DNA of 64,000 nt from Janthinobacterium sp. 61 (GTDB lineage: Bacteria > Pseudomonadota > Gammaproteobacteria > Burkholderiales > Burkholderiaceae_D). Below are positions 17,834-26,264 of the stretch, in pieces (positions within the stretch are counted from its first letter, which is position 1; every line of letters begins with the position of its first letter). The stretch lies in contig NZ_PJMQ01000001.1 of the NCBI RefSeq assembly GCF_002846335.1, forward strand, positions 558,001 to 622,000. The letters are read 5' to 3'. A program made the translations under genes and the position numbers. The notes beneath the pieces were generated by a model, which was not told where the DNA came from, did not search any database, and saw nothing but the letters and a program-made list of their open reading frames with translations.

Positions 17834-18805
17834 ATGATCTCTCCTGCTTTTGCCTCGATACTTGCCAGCGGCCGCGCCCAGTTCAACGGCCGCGCTGCGG
17901 AAGCGCGCCGGCGTTTTCCATCGCTGGACATGGCCGCCTTCGGCGCTTTCCTGCACGATGGCGTCGATCCGCTGGTAGTGGCCGTAGCCGCCGCTGCGCC
18001 TGAGCGCGCAGGCGGCGTCACCCTGGCCGCCTACGACATGGCCCTGGAGCTGGTGGGCCACGGCCTGGCAGGTCCGGCGGCGAAAAATCCCCTCCTCAAT
18101 AGCGTCTGGCGCGAACTGGCGCCATCGTTTGCGCCGTTGCTGGCGACGGCGCCCGTCGAGGTGCTGGGCATGCTCAGCAACGCCGCCATCCACATGGCCT
18201 CCGTGGCGGGCGCGCGTCCCGCGCAGTGGCAGCGCGAGCTGGCTGCCCTGGCAGCGCAGATCGCCACGGTGGCGCAGCTGCGCGCCGTGGGCCAGGTGCT
18301 GGCCTGGCGCGCCGGTGTCGCGCATTTCCGCCTGGGCGCGCTGGCCGCCGCCGATACCTTGCCGCCTGCGCTGGCGCTGGCCGCCTTTGGCGAGCCGGCT
18401 GCGCACTGGCCGCAGGTGCATGCGCAGTTGCTGGCGAATCCCTGGCGCGGCAATGCCGAGGGCAGGGAGTTTGGCAGCTTCAGCGGCCTCGGTGGCGCTT
18501 TCGGCACGCCGCCGCAAGTGCGCGCGACAAACGACGGTTTTGTCGTGCGCAGCGCCGAGCGCCACTACCTGCTGGTGGCCGACGCCTGCGGCGCCGTGCT
18601 GCACAGCGCCACGGCGCAGGAGTTCGAGCAGGCGCCAAACGGGCAGCCATCGTCCGTGCGCGTCGATGGTGCGAGCCTGCATATCGGCGCGCGCAGCATC
18701 GTGCTCGATGTGCCGCCCGGCGACATCGCTATCGCCGCCAATGCGCATACAGTTGCCATCACGTCGCCGTGGACGCACGCGATCCGCTTGCTGCCGCTCG
18801 CATGA
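17834..18805 (+). CDS. hypothetical protein of the MoxR/VWA block (323 aa)
   Basis: 323 residues. The first ~190 are Ala/Leu-rich helices resembling a helical-repeat solenoid; the last ~110 look like a beta-rich domain (DGFVVRSAERHYLLVADACG ... SLHIGARSIVLDVPPGDIAI). No known family is recognised and there is no signal peptide. GAGGAG precedes the ATG and the TGA overlaps the ATG of the VWA gene (ATGA). Likely a structural or adaptor component of the same complex as its neighbours. Confidence 0.75.
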   Translation: MISPAFASILASGRAQFNGRAAEARRRFPSLDMAAFGAFLHDGVDPLVVAVAAAAPERAGGVTLAAYDMALELVGHGLAGPAAKNPLLNSVWRELAPSFAPLLATAPVEVLGMLSNAAIHMASVAGARPAQWQRELAALAAQIATVAQLRAVGQVLAWRAGVAHFRLGALAAADTLPPALALAAFGEPAAHWPQVHAQLLANPWRGNAEGREFGSFSGLGGAFGTPPQVRATNDGFVVRSAERHYLLVADACGAVLHSATAQEFEQAPNGQPSSVRVDGASLHIGARSIVLDVPPGDIAIAANAHTVAITSPWTHAIRLLPLA

Positions 18806-20589
18806 AGAAGGACGCCGAACCCGCCCTGATCGACGCCTGGCAGGCTGCCTGGCCCGAGGCCCTTGCCGTGTGGAGCAAATTTACGCGCCTGCGCGACCCG
18901 AGCCTGTGCACCAGCCACGTCCAGGCCAGCAAGAAGGGGCTGTCCGGCAGCTTTGCCATGATCCGCCTGCTGGACCAGAGCGTCGTGGTGGACTTGCCGC
19001 TGGTGACGGAGCTGGGGCTGGACGACTATGCGCTGGAAATCCTCGCCCATGAAATCGGCCACCACATCCTCGCGCCGGGCAGTGCCAGCGACCAGTTTCG
19101 CTTGCTGGCGCGCATGCGCCGTGCCTTGCCCACGCTGGAGCAGCACGCACCCATGGTGGCCAACCTGTATACGGACCTGTTCATCAACGACCGGCTGCAG
19201 CGCCAGGCGAATTTGCGCATGGCCGACATTTATCGCAAGCTGCAGCAGGGCCGCGAGCCTTCGCCGGACGGCAAGGCCAGGGCCAGCGGCGGCGTGTGGA
19301 CCCTGTACATGCGCATCTATGAAAACCTGTGGCAGCTGGAAAAGGGTGAACTGGGCGGCGGCCAGGCCGACGAGCGCCTGGACACGGATGCCTGGCTGGG
19401 TGCGCGCCTGATCCGCGTCTACGCGAACGACTGGATGCTGGCGGCGGGGCGCTTCGCCACCTTGCTGTTGCCTTACCTGGTGGACGACACGGATGCCCTG
19501 GGTGGCAGTCTTGACCCCAGCCGCTACCTGCAGGACACGCGCGACGCGGCCCGTGGCTGCCAGACGTATGGCGCGCAGCAGATCGAGGATGACGAAGAGG
19601 GCGGCGCCATCCATCCCGTGCACGACAAGCGCATCTCCGGCCTCGACGGTGAAGAGCCGCAAGCCGAGGCGCCGGCCAGGGCGGGTGGCGGCCAGTTGCG
19701 CGAGCCGTTCGAGCTGGGCGACATTTTGAAGGCCTCGGGCATCAACCTGAGCGACCATGAGATCGCTATCCGCTACTACCGCGAACGCGCCTTGCCGCAC
19801 CTGGTGGCGTTTCCCAGCCGCCCCGCGCCCGAGTCGCAGGAGCCGCAGATGGAAGGGCTGGAAGCGTGGGAGATCGGCGACCCTTTGGAAGACATCGACT
19901 GGCTGCAATCCGTGATGCAGTCGCCGCGCCCTGTGCCCGGCGTGACCACCATGCGCCGCGTGGTTGGCCGCGAACCGGCGCGCGCCATCGACGCCGTGCC
20001 CGTCGACCTGGACATGTACGTGGACAGTTCCGGCTCCATGCCCAACCCGCAGGCGCACACCTCGTTCCTGACCCTGGCTGGCGCCGTCATCGCCTTGTCC
20101 GCCCTGCGCGCTGGCGCGAAAGTGCAGGTGACCCTGTGGAGCGGCAAGAATGAGGTGATGCAGACGCCAGGTTTCGTGCGCGATGAAGACATGATCCTGG
20201 GCGTGCTGACGGAATTTTTTGGCGGCGGCACCTGTTTCCCCATCCATTGCCTGCGCAAGACGTATGCGGCCAGGCGCGAACGGCCCGTACACATCCTGAT
20301 GATTTCCGACGATGGCATCACCACCATGTTCGACGACGATGAACTGGGCAACAGCGGCTGGGATATTTCCGCCAAGGCGCTGGCGCAGGGCGGTGCGGGT
20401 GGCACCATGGCCCTGAACCTGGAGCGCGGCTGGGATGGCGTGGCGGCCAACAAGTGGCTGCAGCAAACCTATGACGACCTGAAACGGGCGCGCCGCGAGC
20501 AGGGCTGGGATATCCACGCCGTCGAGCGCTACGAAGACTTGCTGGACTTTGCGCGGGCGTTTAGCCGCAGGCATTATGTGAAGAGTTAA
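18802..20589 (+). CDS. HExxH-containing VWA-domain protein (metallopeptidase + VWA)
   Basis: 595 residues. Near residue 82 is HEIGHH, a zinc-metallopeptidase motif; the region resembles the metallopeptidase/VWA architecture of DUF2201-type proteins. A linker with acidic patches follows (about residues 255-350). The C-terminal third is a VWA domain with the MIDAS motif DSSGS near residue 407 and SDDGITT near 501. VWA partners deliver substrates or metal-dependent contacts for MoxR ATPases. The ATG at 18802 overlaps the previous stop. A second glutamate for the peptidase site cannot be assigned by eye. Confidence 0.85.
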   Translation: MKKDAEPALIDAWQAAWPEALAVWSKFTRLRDPSLCTSHVQASKKGLSGSFAMIRLLDQSVVVDLPLVTELGLDDYALEILAHEIGHHILAPGSASDQFRLLARMRRALPTLEQHAPMVANLYTDLFINDRLQRQANLRMADIYRKLQQGREPSPDGKARASGGVWTLYMRIYENLWQLEKGELGGGQADERLDTDAWLGARLIRVYANDWMLAAGRFATLLLPYLVDDTDALGGSLDPSRYLQDTRDAARGCQTYGAQQIEDDEEGGAIHPVHDKRISGLDGEEPQAEAPARAGGGQLREPFELGDILKASGINLSDHEIAIRYYRERALPHLVAFPSRPAPESQEPQMEGLEAWEIGDPLEDIDWLQSVMQSPRPVPGVTTMRRVVGREPARAIDAVPVDLDMYVDSSGSMPNPQAHTSFLTLAGAVIALSALRAGAKVQVTLWSGKNEVMQTPGFVRDEDMILGVLTEFFGGGTCFPIHCLRKTYAARRERPVHILMISDDGITTMFDDDELGNSGWDISAKALAQGGAGGTMALNLERGWDGVAANKWLQQTYDDLKRARREQGWDIHAVERYEDLLDFARAFSRRHYVKS

Positions 20590-20617
20590 ATAAGATGAAT
20601 ATGCGCAGCAGAATTCC

Positions 20618-20644
20618 GGGGTCAGACCCGGCGGGTCTGACCCC
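20618..20644. repeat. GGGGTCAGACCC palindrome, copy 2
   Basis: Perfect inverted repeat identical in arms to copy 1, spacer GGC. It separates the VWA gene (stop 20589) from the next gene (20677), splitting the block into two transcription halves or serving as a processing hairpin. Confidence 0.85.
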
Positions 20645-20676
20645 AGCATTTGCCGTTGGGTTGAGGTAATGACATC

Positions 20677-21270
20677 ATGATGCAAATCGGTCCCCACCTC
20701 GAAACACTGACCCACCGCCTGGCCGACACCCCCGTCGAGTTCCTCGCCGAGCCCCGCATCGCCGGCGTCGCCAACGCGCAGGCGGTGGCGGTTGCCGCAC
20801 TGGTCAACGACATTTTGCTGCTGCATGGCACCCGCGCGCCGGCCGCGTCACTGCAGGGTTTTATCGGCGCGCAAGTGAAGGCGGACCGCAATCGCCTGGC
20901 GCTGGCCATGATCTTGTGCTGGCTGCTGGCCGACGAGTGGTTCATCGGCCAGCAATTGCGGCAGCAGGATTTGCTGCAGGTGCTGGGCGAGACGGCGCGC
21001 GAACTGGCCGCCGCCACGCCAGCCCACCAGTTCACGCACGACCCGGAGCGGCGCGAGGAGCTGGCGCGCATCGTGCTGGCGCGCCTGGCCTTTCGGCCCC
21101 GTGACGAAAGCGTGGCGCAGGCGACGGACAGATTGTCCGCCATCAGCGGCACGGAGCGCCGCCGCCTGCTCGAAGCGAGCCGGCTGGCCGAACAGCGCGC
21201 GCGGGAGATCCGCGAGGCGCTGGCGAAGAAGGCGGCCGAGGAATCGGCCGACAAGTGGTCGCGCGAATGA
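20677..21270 (+). CDS. hypothetical helical protein
   Basis: 197 residues, nearly all alpha-helical by composition, with a strongly charged C-terminal helix (EASRLAEQRAREIREALAKKAAEESADKW) that may be a coiled coil. No recognised domain. GAGGT precedes a start choice of 20677 or 20680. The TGA overlaps the ATG of the following adenylating enzyme (ATGA), so the two are coupled. A partner or chaperone of that enzyme is the simplest idea. Confidence 0.7.
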   Translation: MMQIGPHLETLTHRLADTPVEFLAEPRIAGVANAQAVAVAALVNDILLLHGTRAPAASLQGFIGAQVKADRNRLALAMILCWLLADEWFIGQQLRQQDLLQVLGETARELAAATPAHQFTHDPERREELARIVLARLAFRPRDESVAQATDRLSAISGTERRRLLEASRLAEQRAREIREALAKKAAEESADKWSRE

Positions 21271-22646
21271 CGCTCGCTGGCAAACCTGATGTCAATCTGC
21301 CGGGCGGCGCCTGGGAATCGGACCGCCACTACTGTCCCACGCTGACGCAAGCGGGTGCGCGCATGCTGGAAAGACTGCGCAGCCATCCGGCCGCCCCCCA
21401 GTACCGCAACCGCAGCGGCAACAAGCTGCTGGCGGCGGAAGTGGCTGCCCTGCGTGTCTATGAGCAGGAAGTCATGGATGCGGCGATCAGCTGGAGCCGC
21501 GCCGCGCCGCCATCCTGGCTGCCGGAGTTTCTCAGGGCGACTTATGCCACGGTGCCCTACTATCGTGCCTGCGGTTCGCCACCGGCGCGTCTCATCGATG
21601 CAACGCCCATCAGCCGCGCCGAACTGGCGCACGATATCGCCGCCTTCGTGCCCGACGATGCGGACTTGGCGCGCATGATCAATTTCCAGACCACGGGCAC
21701 CACGGGGCACCCGTTGCTGATCGCTTCGCACCCGCTGGTGGCGGGGCGCTACCTGGCCTTCCACAAGCGCGCGCTGCGGCGTTTTGGCGTGACTTTACGC
21801 CATGGCGCGGGACAGGTGGGCGTCATGCTGCTGGGGCATCAGCGCCGCTGCTTCACCTATGTCTCCGTCACGCCCACGATGGACGAATCGGGCCTGGCGA
21901 AGATCAACCTGCACGTGGACGACTGGCGCGAGCCGGACGACCGCGCGCGCTACCTGGACGCCATGGCGCCCGAATTGATCGCGGGCGACCCCATCTCGTT
22001 TGCCGAGCTGCTGACCTTGCGCATGACGTACAGGCCGGCCGCGCTGCTGTCCGTGTCGATGATGCTGTTGCCCGGCATGCGGGCGCGCCTGGAAGAACGT
22101 TTCGGCTGCCCCGTGCTCGACATCTATTCGCTCAATGAAGTGGGTCCCGTGGCCGTCTACGACGAACAGGCGGGCGGCCACGTGCTGCTGCAGCACCGGC
22201 TGTACGTGGAAATCCTCGACAGGGAAGGGCGGCCCGTGGCCGACGGGGAGCGCGGCGAAATCACCGTGACGGGCGGTTTTAATTTTTGCCTGCCCCTGGT
22301 GCGCTACCGCACGGGCGATTACGCGTCGCTGATGCATGGACCGCACGGTCCCGTGCTGGTGGGCCTGGCGGGGCGCAGCCCCTTGCGCTACAGGATGATC
22401 AACGGCGAATGGATCAACAATATCGACATCACGCACGCCCTGAAGCCGCTGGCCATCGCCCTGTTCGGCGTGCACCAGCATGGCGACGGCAGTGTCGTAC
22501 TGCGCCTGGCGCCGGGCGCCATGCCGCAAGCCGACCGGGCGCGCGCCTTGCTCGCCCCCTTTTTCGGCGCCATTACGGTCGAGACTTTGCAGGCGGAAGA
22601 CAAGATCATTCAATACACCTCGGATTTGCAGGAAGCAGTGGCATGA
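21267..22646 (+). CDS. PaaK/CapK-like adenylate-forming enzyme
   Basis: 459 residues from ATG 21267, which overlaps the preceding stop. ANL-superfamily motifs are present: the phosphate loop TTGTTGHP near residue 149, YSLNEVGPVAVYD, and YRTGDYASL. A C-terminal Lys (AEDKIIQYTSD) is in the place of the catalytic lysine. PaaK-type ligases activate carboxylates as acyl-adenylates; the substrate is unclear and no carrier protein lies next to it. ATGA overlap with the NadR-like gene suggests a functional pair. Confidence 0.8.
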   Translation: MTLAGKPDVNLPGGAWESDRHYCPTLTQAGARMLERLRSHPAAPQYRNRSGNKLLAAEVAALRVYEQEVMDAAISWSRAAPPSWLPEFLRATYATVPYYRACGSPPARLIDATPISRAELAHDIAAFVPDDADLARMINFQTTGTTGHPLLIASHPLVAGRYLAFHKRALRRFGVTLRHGAGQVGVMLLGHQRRCFTYVSVTPTMDESGLAKINLHVDDWREPDDRARYLDAMAPELIAGDPISFAELLTLRMTYRPAALLSVSMMLLPGMRARLEERFGCPVLDIYSLNEVGPVAVYDEQAGGHVLLQHRLYVEILDREGRPVADGERGEITVTGGFNFCLPLVRYRTGDYASLMHGPHGPVLVGLAGRSPLRYRMINGEWINNIDITHALKPLAIALFGVHQHGDGSVVLRLAPGAMPQADRARALLAPFFGAITVETLQAEDKIIQYTSDLQEAVA

Positions 22647-23686
22647 ACCTTTATAAACGCGGCCTCGTGGTGGGCAAATTCTGCCCGCTGCACAAGGGCC
22701 ACGAACTGTTGATCAATCGTGCGCAGGAGGCCTGCGAAGAGCTGCTGTTGGTCAGCTACACCAAACCCGAATTTCCCGGCCTGGACCCGGCGCGCCGGGA
22801 AGGGTGGCTGCGGGCGCAATTTCCCCAGGCTGTGGTCGTCGCGCTGGACGATGCGCGCCTGGCCGCCCTGTGCGCGGTGCGCGGCGTGCCTGCGCGTTCG
22901 CTGCCGCACAATGACGACGAGGGCGACGAGCAACGCCACTTCATGGGCTGGCTGTGCTGGACGGTGCTGGCGCTGCCCGTCGATGCCGTGTTCAGCAGCG
23001 AAGACTATGGTCCCGGCTTTGCGGGCGTGCTGGAACGGCATTACGCGATGGGAGCGGTAGCGCATGTCAGCGTGGATCAGGCAAGAGCGCTGGTGCCCGT
23101 GTCCGGGACCTTGGTGCGGCAAGACCCGCAGGCGCACAGCGCCTTCCTGTCACCCATCGTGCGCGCCGATTTCGTCACGCGCGTGTGCGTGCTCGGTGGC
23201 GAATCGAGCGGCAAGACGACCTTGACGCAGGCGCTGGCGCGGCATTTCGAGACGGAATGGGTGGCCGAATATGGCCGCGAGCTGTGGGAAAGCCAGGATG
23301 GCGTGCTGGCCTATGATGATTTGCTGAAGATCGGCCGGGAACAGCTGCGCCGCGAAGCGCAGACGCTATTGGCTGCGCGGCGCTGGCTGTTTTGCGATAC
23401 ATCGCCCCTGACCACCTATTTTTACTGTGTCGAGATGTTCGGCAAGGCCGAGCTGGAGCTGGCGCAACTGGCCGAGCATCGCTACGACCTGGTGCTGCTG
23501 TGCGCGCCCGATTTCCCCTTCATCCAGGACGGCACCCGCCGCGACGGGGATTTCCGCGCGCGCCAGCATGCGTGGTACCAGGCAGAGCTGGCGCGGCGGG
23601 GGATCGCCTTTGTCAATGTCTCCGGCACGGTGGCCGAGAGGATCAGGCAGGTGGCGCAGTTGTTGGCGGAGCGTAATCCGACATGA
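22643..23686 (+). CDS. nadR: NadR-like bifunctional NMN adenylyltransferase / ribosylnicotinamide kinase
   Basis: 347 residues. Part one has GKFCPLHKGHELLINRA with the HxGH nucleotidyltransferase motif. Part two has a P-loop GGESSGKTTLTQALA near residue 187 and the kinase segment EYGRELWE. The order matches NadR without its N-terminal DNA-binding domain, so regulation is absent. It makes NAD from nicotinamide mononucleotide and phosphorylates nicotinamide riboside. It starts at ATG 22643, overlapping the stop of the adenylating enzyme. No pnuC transporter is adjacent, unlike typical NadR loci. Confidence 0.88.
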   Translation: MNLYKRGLVVGKFCPLHKGHELLINRAQEACEELLLVSYTKPEFPGLDPARREGWLRAQFPQAVVVALDDARLAALCAVRGVPARSLPHNDDEGDEQRHFMGWLCWTVLALPVDAVFSSEDYGPGFAGVLERHYAMGAVAHVSVDQARALVPVSGTLVRQDPQAHSAFLSPIVRADFVTRVCVLGGESSGKTTLTQALARHFETEWVAEYGRELWESQDGVLAYDDLLKIGREQLRREAQTLLAARRWLFCDTSPLTTYFYCVEMFGKAELELAQLAEHRYDLVLLCAPDFPFIQDGTRRDGDFRARQHAWYQAELARRGIAFVNVSGTVAERIRQVAQLLAERNPT

Positions 23687-23692
23687 CCACTC

Positions 23693-23877
23693 CAGCGGCC
23701 GCACGGGAATGCAGATCTCGCAAGAGAATTCGCCGGTGGTCGGGTTCATCGCCGTGGCGGCGGAGAAGCGCTCGAAGCACGGGCGCTCATCCCACTGCAG
23801 GCCGCTGGCTGGCAGCCATTCGCGCGTGATGCGCTTCCACGTGCACGGCATTCATGCGCCGTGCATATTCGGTGCGG
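23693..23877 (-). pseudogene. internally deleted AraC-family/GyrI-like regulator remnant
   Basis: On the minus strand the beginning reads FRTEYARRMNAV, like the N-terminus of AraC-type regulators with a GyrI effector domain. In another frame it then jumps to REWLPASGLQWDERPCFE and GEFSCEICIPVRPL, which match the end of that effector domain. So the middle (~200 residues) is gone and the frame is broken. The remnant sits between nadR and metY. Confidence 0.6.
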
Positions 23878-23971
23878 AACAGGCCGGAAGCAGCCTGTTC
23901 CGGCGATGGTAGCGGGAGTTCATGTTGCTGATTATGCCATGAAATTTCCCGCTGGCCGCATGAAGAAGGGC

Positions 23972-25258
23972 TTACGCCGCGTTCAAGGCCTGCTCCAGGT
24001 CTTCGCGCAAGTCGTCGATATGCTCGATGCCCACGGACAGGCGCAGCATGTCTTCGGAGACGCCCGCCTTGGCCAGTTCCGAGGCATTGAGCTGGCGGTG
24101 CGTGGTGGACGCCGGGTGGGTGGCCAGCGACTTGGCGTCGCCGATATTGACCAGGCGCGTGAACAGCTGCAGGGCGTCGAGCACGCGGGCGCCGGCCGCG
24201 CGCGGGTCCTCGCCAGCGGCCAGTTTCAGGCCGAACGACAAGATGCCCGAGGCGCGGCCATTCATGTATTTTTTCACCAGCGCGTGGTCCGGGTGGTCTT
24301 CCAGGCCCGCGTAATTGACCCACGCGACTTTCGGATGGTTTTTCAGGTGCTTGGCCAGGGCCAGGGTATTGTCGCAGATGCGGTCCATGCGCAGGGCCAG
24401 GGTTTCGATGCCCTGGATCAGCTGGAAAGCGCTCAAGGGCGAGATGGCGGCGCCCATATTGCGCAGCGGAACGACGCGCGCGCGGCCGATGAAGGCGGCG
24501 GGGCCGAATGCTTCCGTGTAGACGACGCCGTGATACGACACGTCCGGTTCATTCAGGCGCTTGAAGCGTTCCTTGTGTTCGGCCCACGGAAACTTGCCGC
24601 TGTCGACGATGGCGCCGCCCACGGTGGTGCCGTGGCCGCCCAGGTATTTGGTCAGCGAATGGACGACGATGTCGGCGCCATGCTCGATGGGGCGGAACAG
24701 ATAGGGGCTGGGTACCGTGTTATCGACGATCAGCGGGATGCCGTGCGCATGCGCGATTTCGGCCAGTTTTGCCACGTCCGTCACATTGCCCAGCGGGTTG
24801 CCGATCGATTCGCAAAAGATGGCCTTGGTGCGGCTGTCGATCAGGGCTGCGAAGGTCTCGGGCTGGCGCGCGTCGGCAAAGCGCACTTCGATGCCGATCT
24901 GCGGCAGGGTGTGGGCAAACAGGTTGTAGGTGCCGCCGTACAGCTGGCTGGCGGAGATGAAATTGTCGCCCGCTTCGGTGATGGTCTGGATCGCGTAGGT
25001 GATGGCCGCCATGCCCGACGCCACGGCCAGCGCAGCTACGCCGCCTTCCAGCGCCGCGACGCGCTTTTCCAGCACGTCCTGCGTGGGATTCATGATGCGC
25101 GTGTAAATATTGCCGGCGACCTTGAGGTCGAACAGGTCGGCGCCATGCTGCGCATTGTCGAAGGCGTAGGCCACCGTCTGGTAGATGGGGACGGCGGCGG
25201 CCTTGGTGGTCGGGTCGGGGGTGTAGCCGGCGTGTACGGCCAGGGTTTCGATTCTCAT
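23972..25258 (-). CDS. metY: O-acetylhomoserine sulfhydrylase (MetY)
   Basis: 428 residues, Cys/Met metabolism PLP family, full length. Typical opening METLAVHAGYTPDPTT; PLP region SGMAAITYAIQ, YGGTYNLF, and the PLP lysine in VHSLTKYLGGHGTTVGG. It makes homocysteine from O-acetylhomoserine and sulfide. The ATG at 25258 follows GGAGACC. It is a monocistronic unit; the divergent side has a 94-bp gap to the kinase gene, and I see no SAM riboswitch. Confidence 0.93.
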   Translation of the reverse strand: MRIETLAVHAGYTPDPTTKAAAVPIYQTVAYAFDNAQHGADLFDLKVAGNIYTRIMNPTQDVLEKRVAALEGGVAALAVASGMAAITYAIQTITEAGDNFISASQLYGGTYNLFAHTLPQIGIEVRFADARQPETFAALIDSRTKAIFCESIGNPLGNVTDVAKLAEIAHAHGIPLIVDNTVPSPYLFRPIEHGADIVVHSLTKYLGGHGTTVGGAIVDSGKFPWAEHKERFKRLNEPDVSYHGVVYTEAFGPAAFIGRARVVPLRNMGAAISPLSAFQLIQGIETLALRMDRICDNTLALAKHLKNHPKVAWVNYAGLEDHPDHALVKKYMNGRASGILSFGLKLAAGEDPRAAGARVLDALQLFTRLVNIGDAKSLATHPASTTHRQLNASELAKAGVSEDMLRLSVGIEHIDDLREDLEQALNAA

Positions 25259-25352
25259 GTGGTCTCCGGTATCGGTGGTATGCGGTGGTCAAATCCGCAG
25301 CCATTGTGCCATGCGCCCGTTAGCTCGATGCTACCCTTGATAGAATATTAAG

Positions 25353-26264
25353 CTATAAGCTAGTGCTGTCTTGATATAAGTCATGCAGCTGTGGCAGCCC
25401 GATGAACCGTTCATGCGTGCCATTCTGCGCGCAGGCAAACGCGCCGGCGATGGCGCCGCAGCGCATGGCAGTGTCCAGGCCTGCATCACCCAGCCAGGCG
25501 TGCAGGAAGGCGGCGACAAACGAATCGCCCGCGCCATTCGTGTCCACCACGGGCAACTTCAGGCCTGCCGCCGGAGTGTGCCGCACGGACGCGCTGCCCC
25601 GTTCCAGCACATACGCGCCCTGCGCGCCGGCCATGGCGATCACGGCCTGTGCGCGGCCTTCCGCGACTATCGTGCGCATGACGGATTCCGTGCGCTCGGC
25701 CAGCGCGGCCGTGCTGAGGAAGACCAGGTCGGCCCGCAGCGCGAACATCTTGTGGTGCGGGTTGATGCCATCCCAGTCGTGCAAATCGGTCGACACCGTG
25801 GTGCCGCACACTTGCGCGTCGTCAAACAGCGCCGCCACCCAGCCCATGATGGAAAAGTGCGCATGGCGGGCCGGGCCCAGGTAGGGCAGGTAGAAATTGG
25901 GCGGCATGCGCACGTCTTCCGGGTGGCGGCCGTCGTACAGCGACAGTCTGCGTCCTTGCGGGTCGACCAGGTTGACGCTGCGCCGCGTGCCGGACGGTTC
26001 GACGATGTGTGAAAAATCGAGCTTTGCCGCTTTGTAACGCTGCAGGATGGCCGCGCCTTGCGCATCGTCGCCGATGAAGTCGATGAACTTGCAGCGCAAG
26101 CCCAGCGCATGGCAGCCGAGCGCCACGCCATTGCCAGTGTGCGCCACGTAGTCGTGGATGGGTGGCACGTGTACGGAATCGGCGACGGGCAATTGCAGGT
26201 CGGGGACGCGCACGATGGTGTCGATGCCGGCGCCGCCGACTACTAAGACGTCATAGGTACTCAT
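25353..26264 (-). CDS. PfkB-family sugar kinase
   Basis: 303 residues. The catalytic signature TNGAGDSFVAAFLHAWL has the base Asp, and the N-terminal GGAGIDTIVRVPDLQLP gives the sugar-binding half. PfkB kinases phosphorylate sugars or nucleosides at a primary OH. The ATG overlaps the TGA of the amylase gene (ATGA), so it is the last gene of the maltodextrin operon. Substrate not evident: it may phosphorylate glucose or another hexose released by the glucosidases. Confidence 0.85.
   Translation of the reverse strand: MSTYDVLVVGGAGIDTIVRVPDLQLPVADSVHVPPIHDYVAHTGNGVALGCHALGLRCKFIDFIGDDAQGAAILQRYKAAKLDFSHIVEPSGTRRSVNLVDPQGRRLSLYDGRHPEDVRMPPNFYLPYLGPARHAHFSIMGWVAALFDDAQVCGTTVSTDLHDWDGINPHHKMFALRADLVFLSTAALAERTESVMRTIVAEGRAQAVIAMAGAQGAYVLERGSASVRHTPAAGLKLPVVDTNGAGDSFVAAFLHAWLGDAGLDTAMRCGAIAGAFACAQNGTHERFIGLPQLHDLYQDSTSL

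Noticed and set aside
18565..20826. Long minus-strand open frame (753 codons)
   Set aside because: Antisense to the VWA gene, which has clear motifs.
22286..23686. Extended plus-strand start for the NadR-like gene
   Set aside because: The upstream part has unrelated composition; ATG 22643 with ATGA overlap and the HxGH motif decide the start.
25259..25352. SAM riboswitch upstream of metY
   Set aside because: The leader is short and shows no conserved core or terminator.
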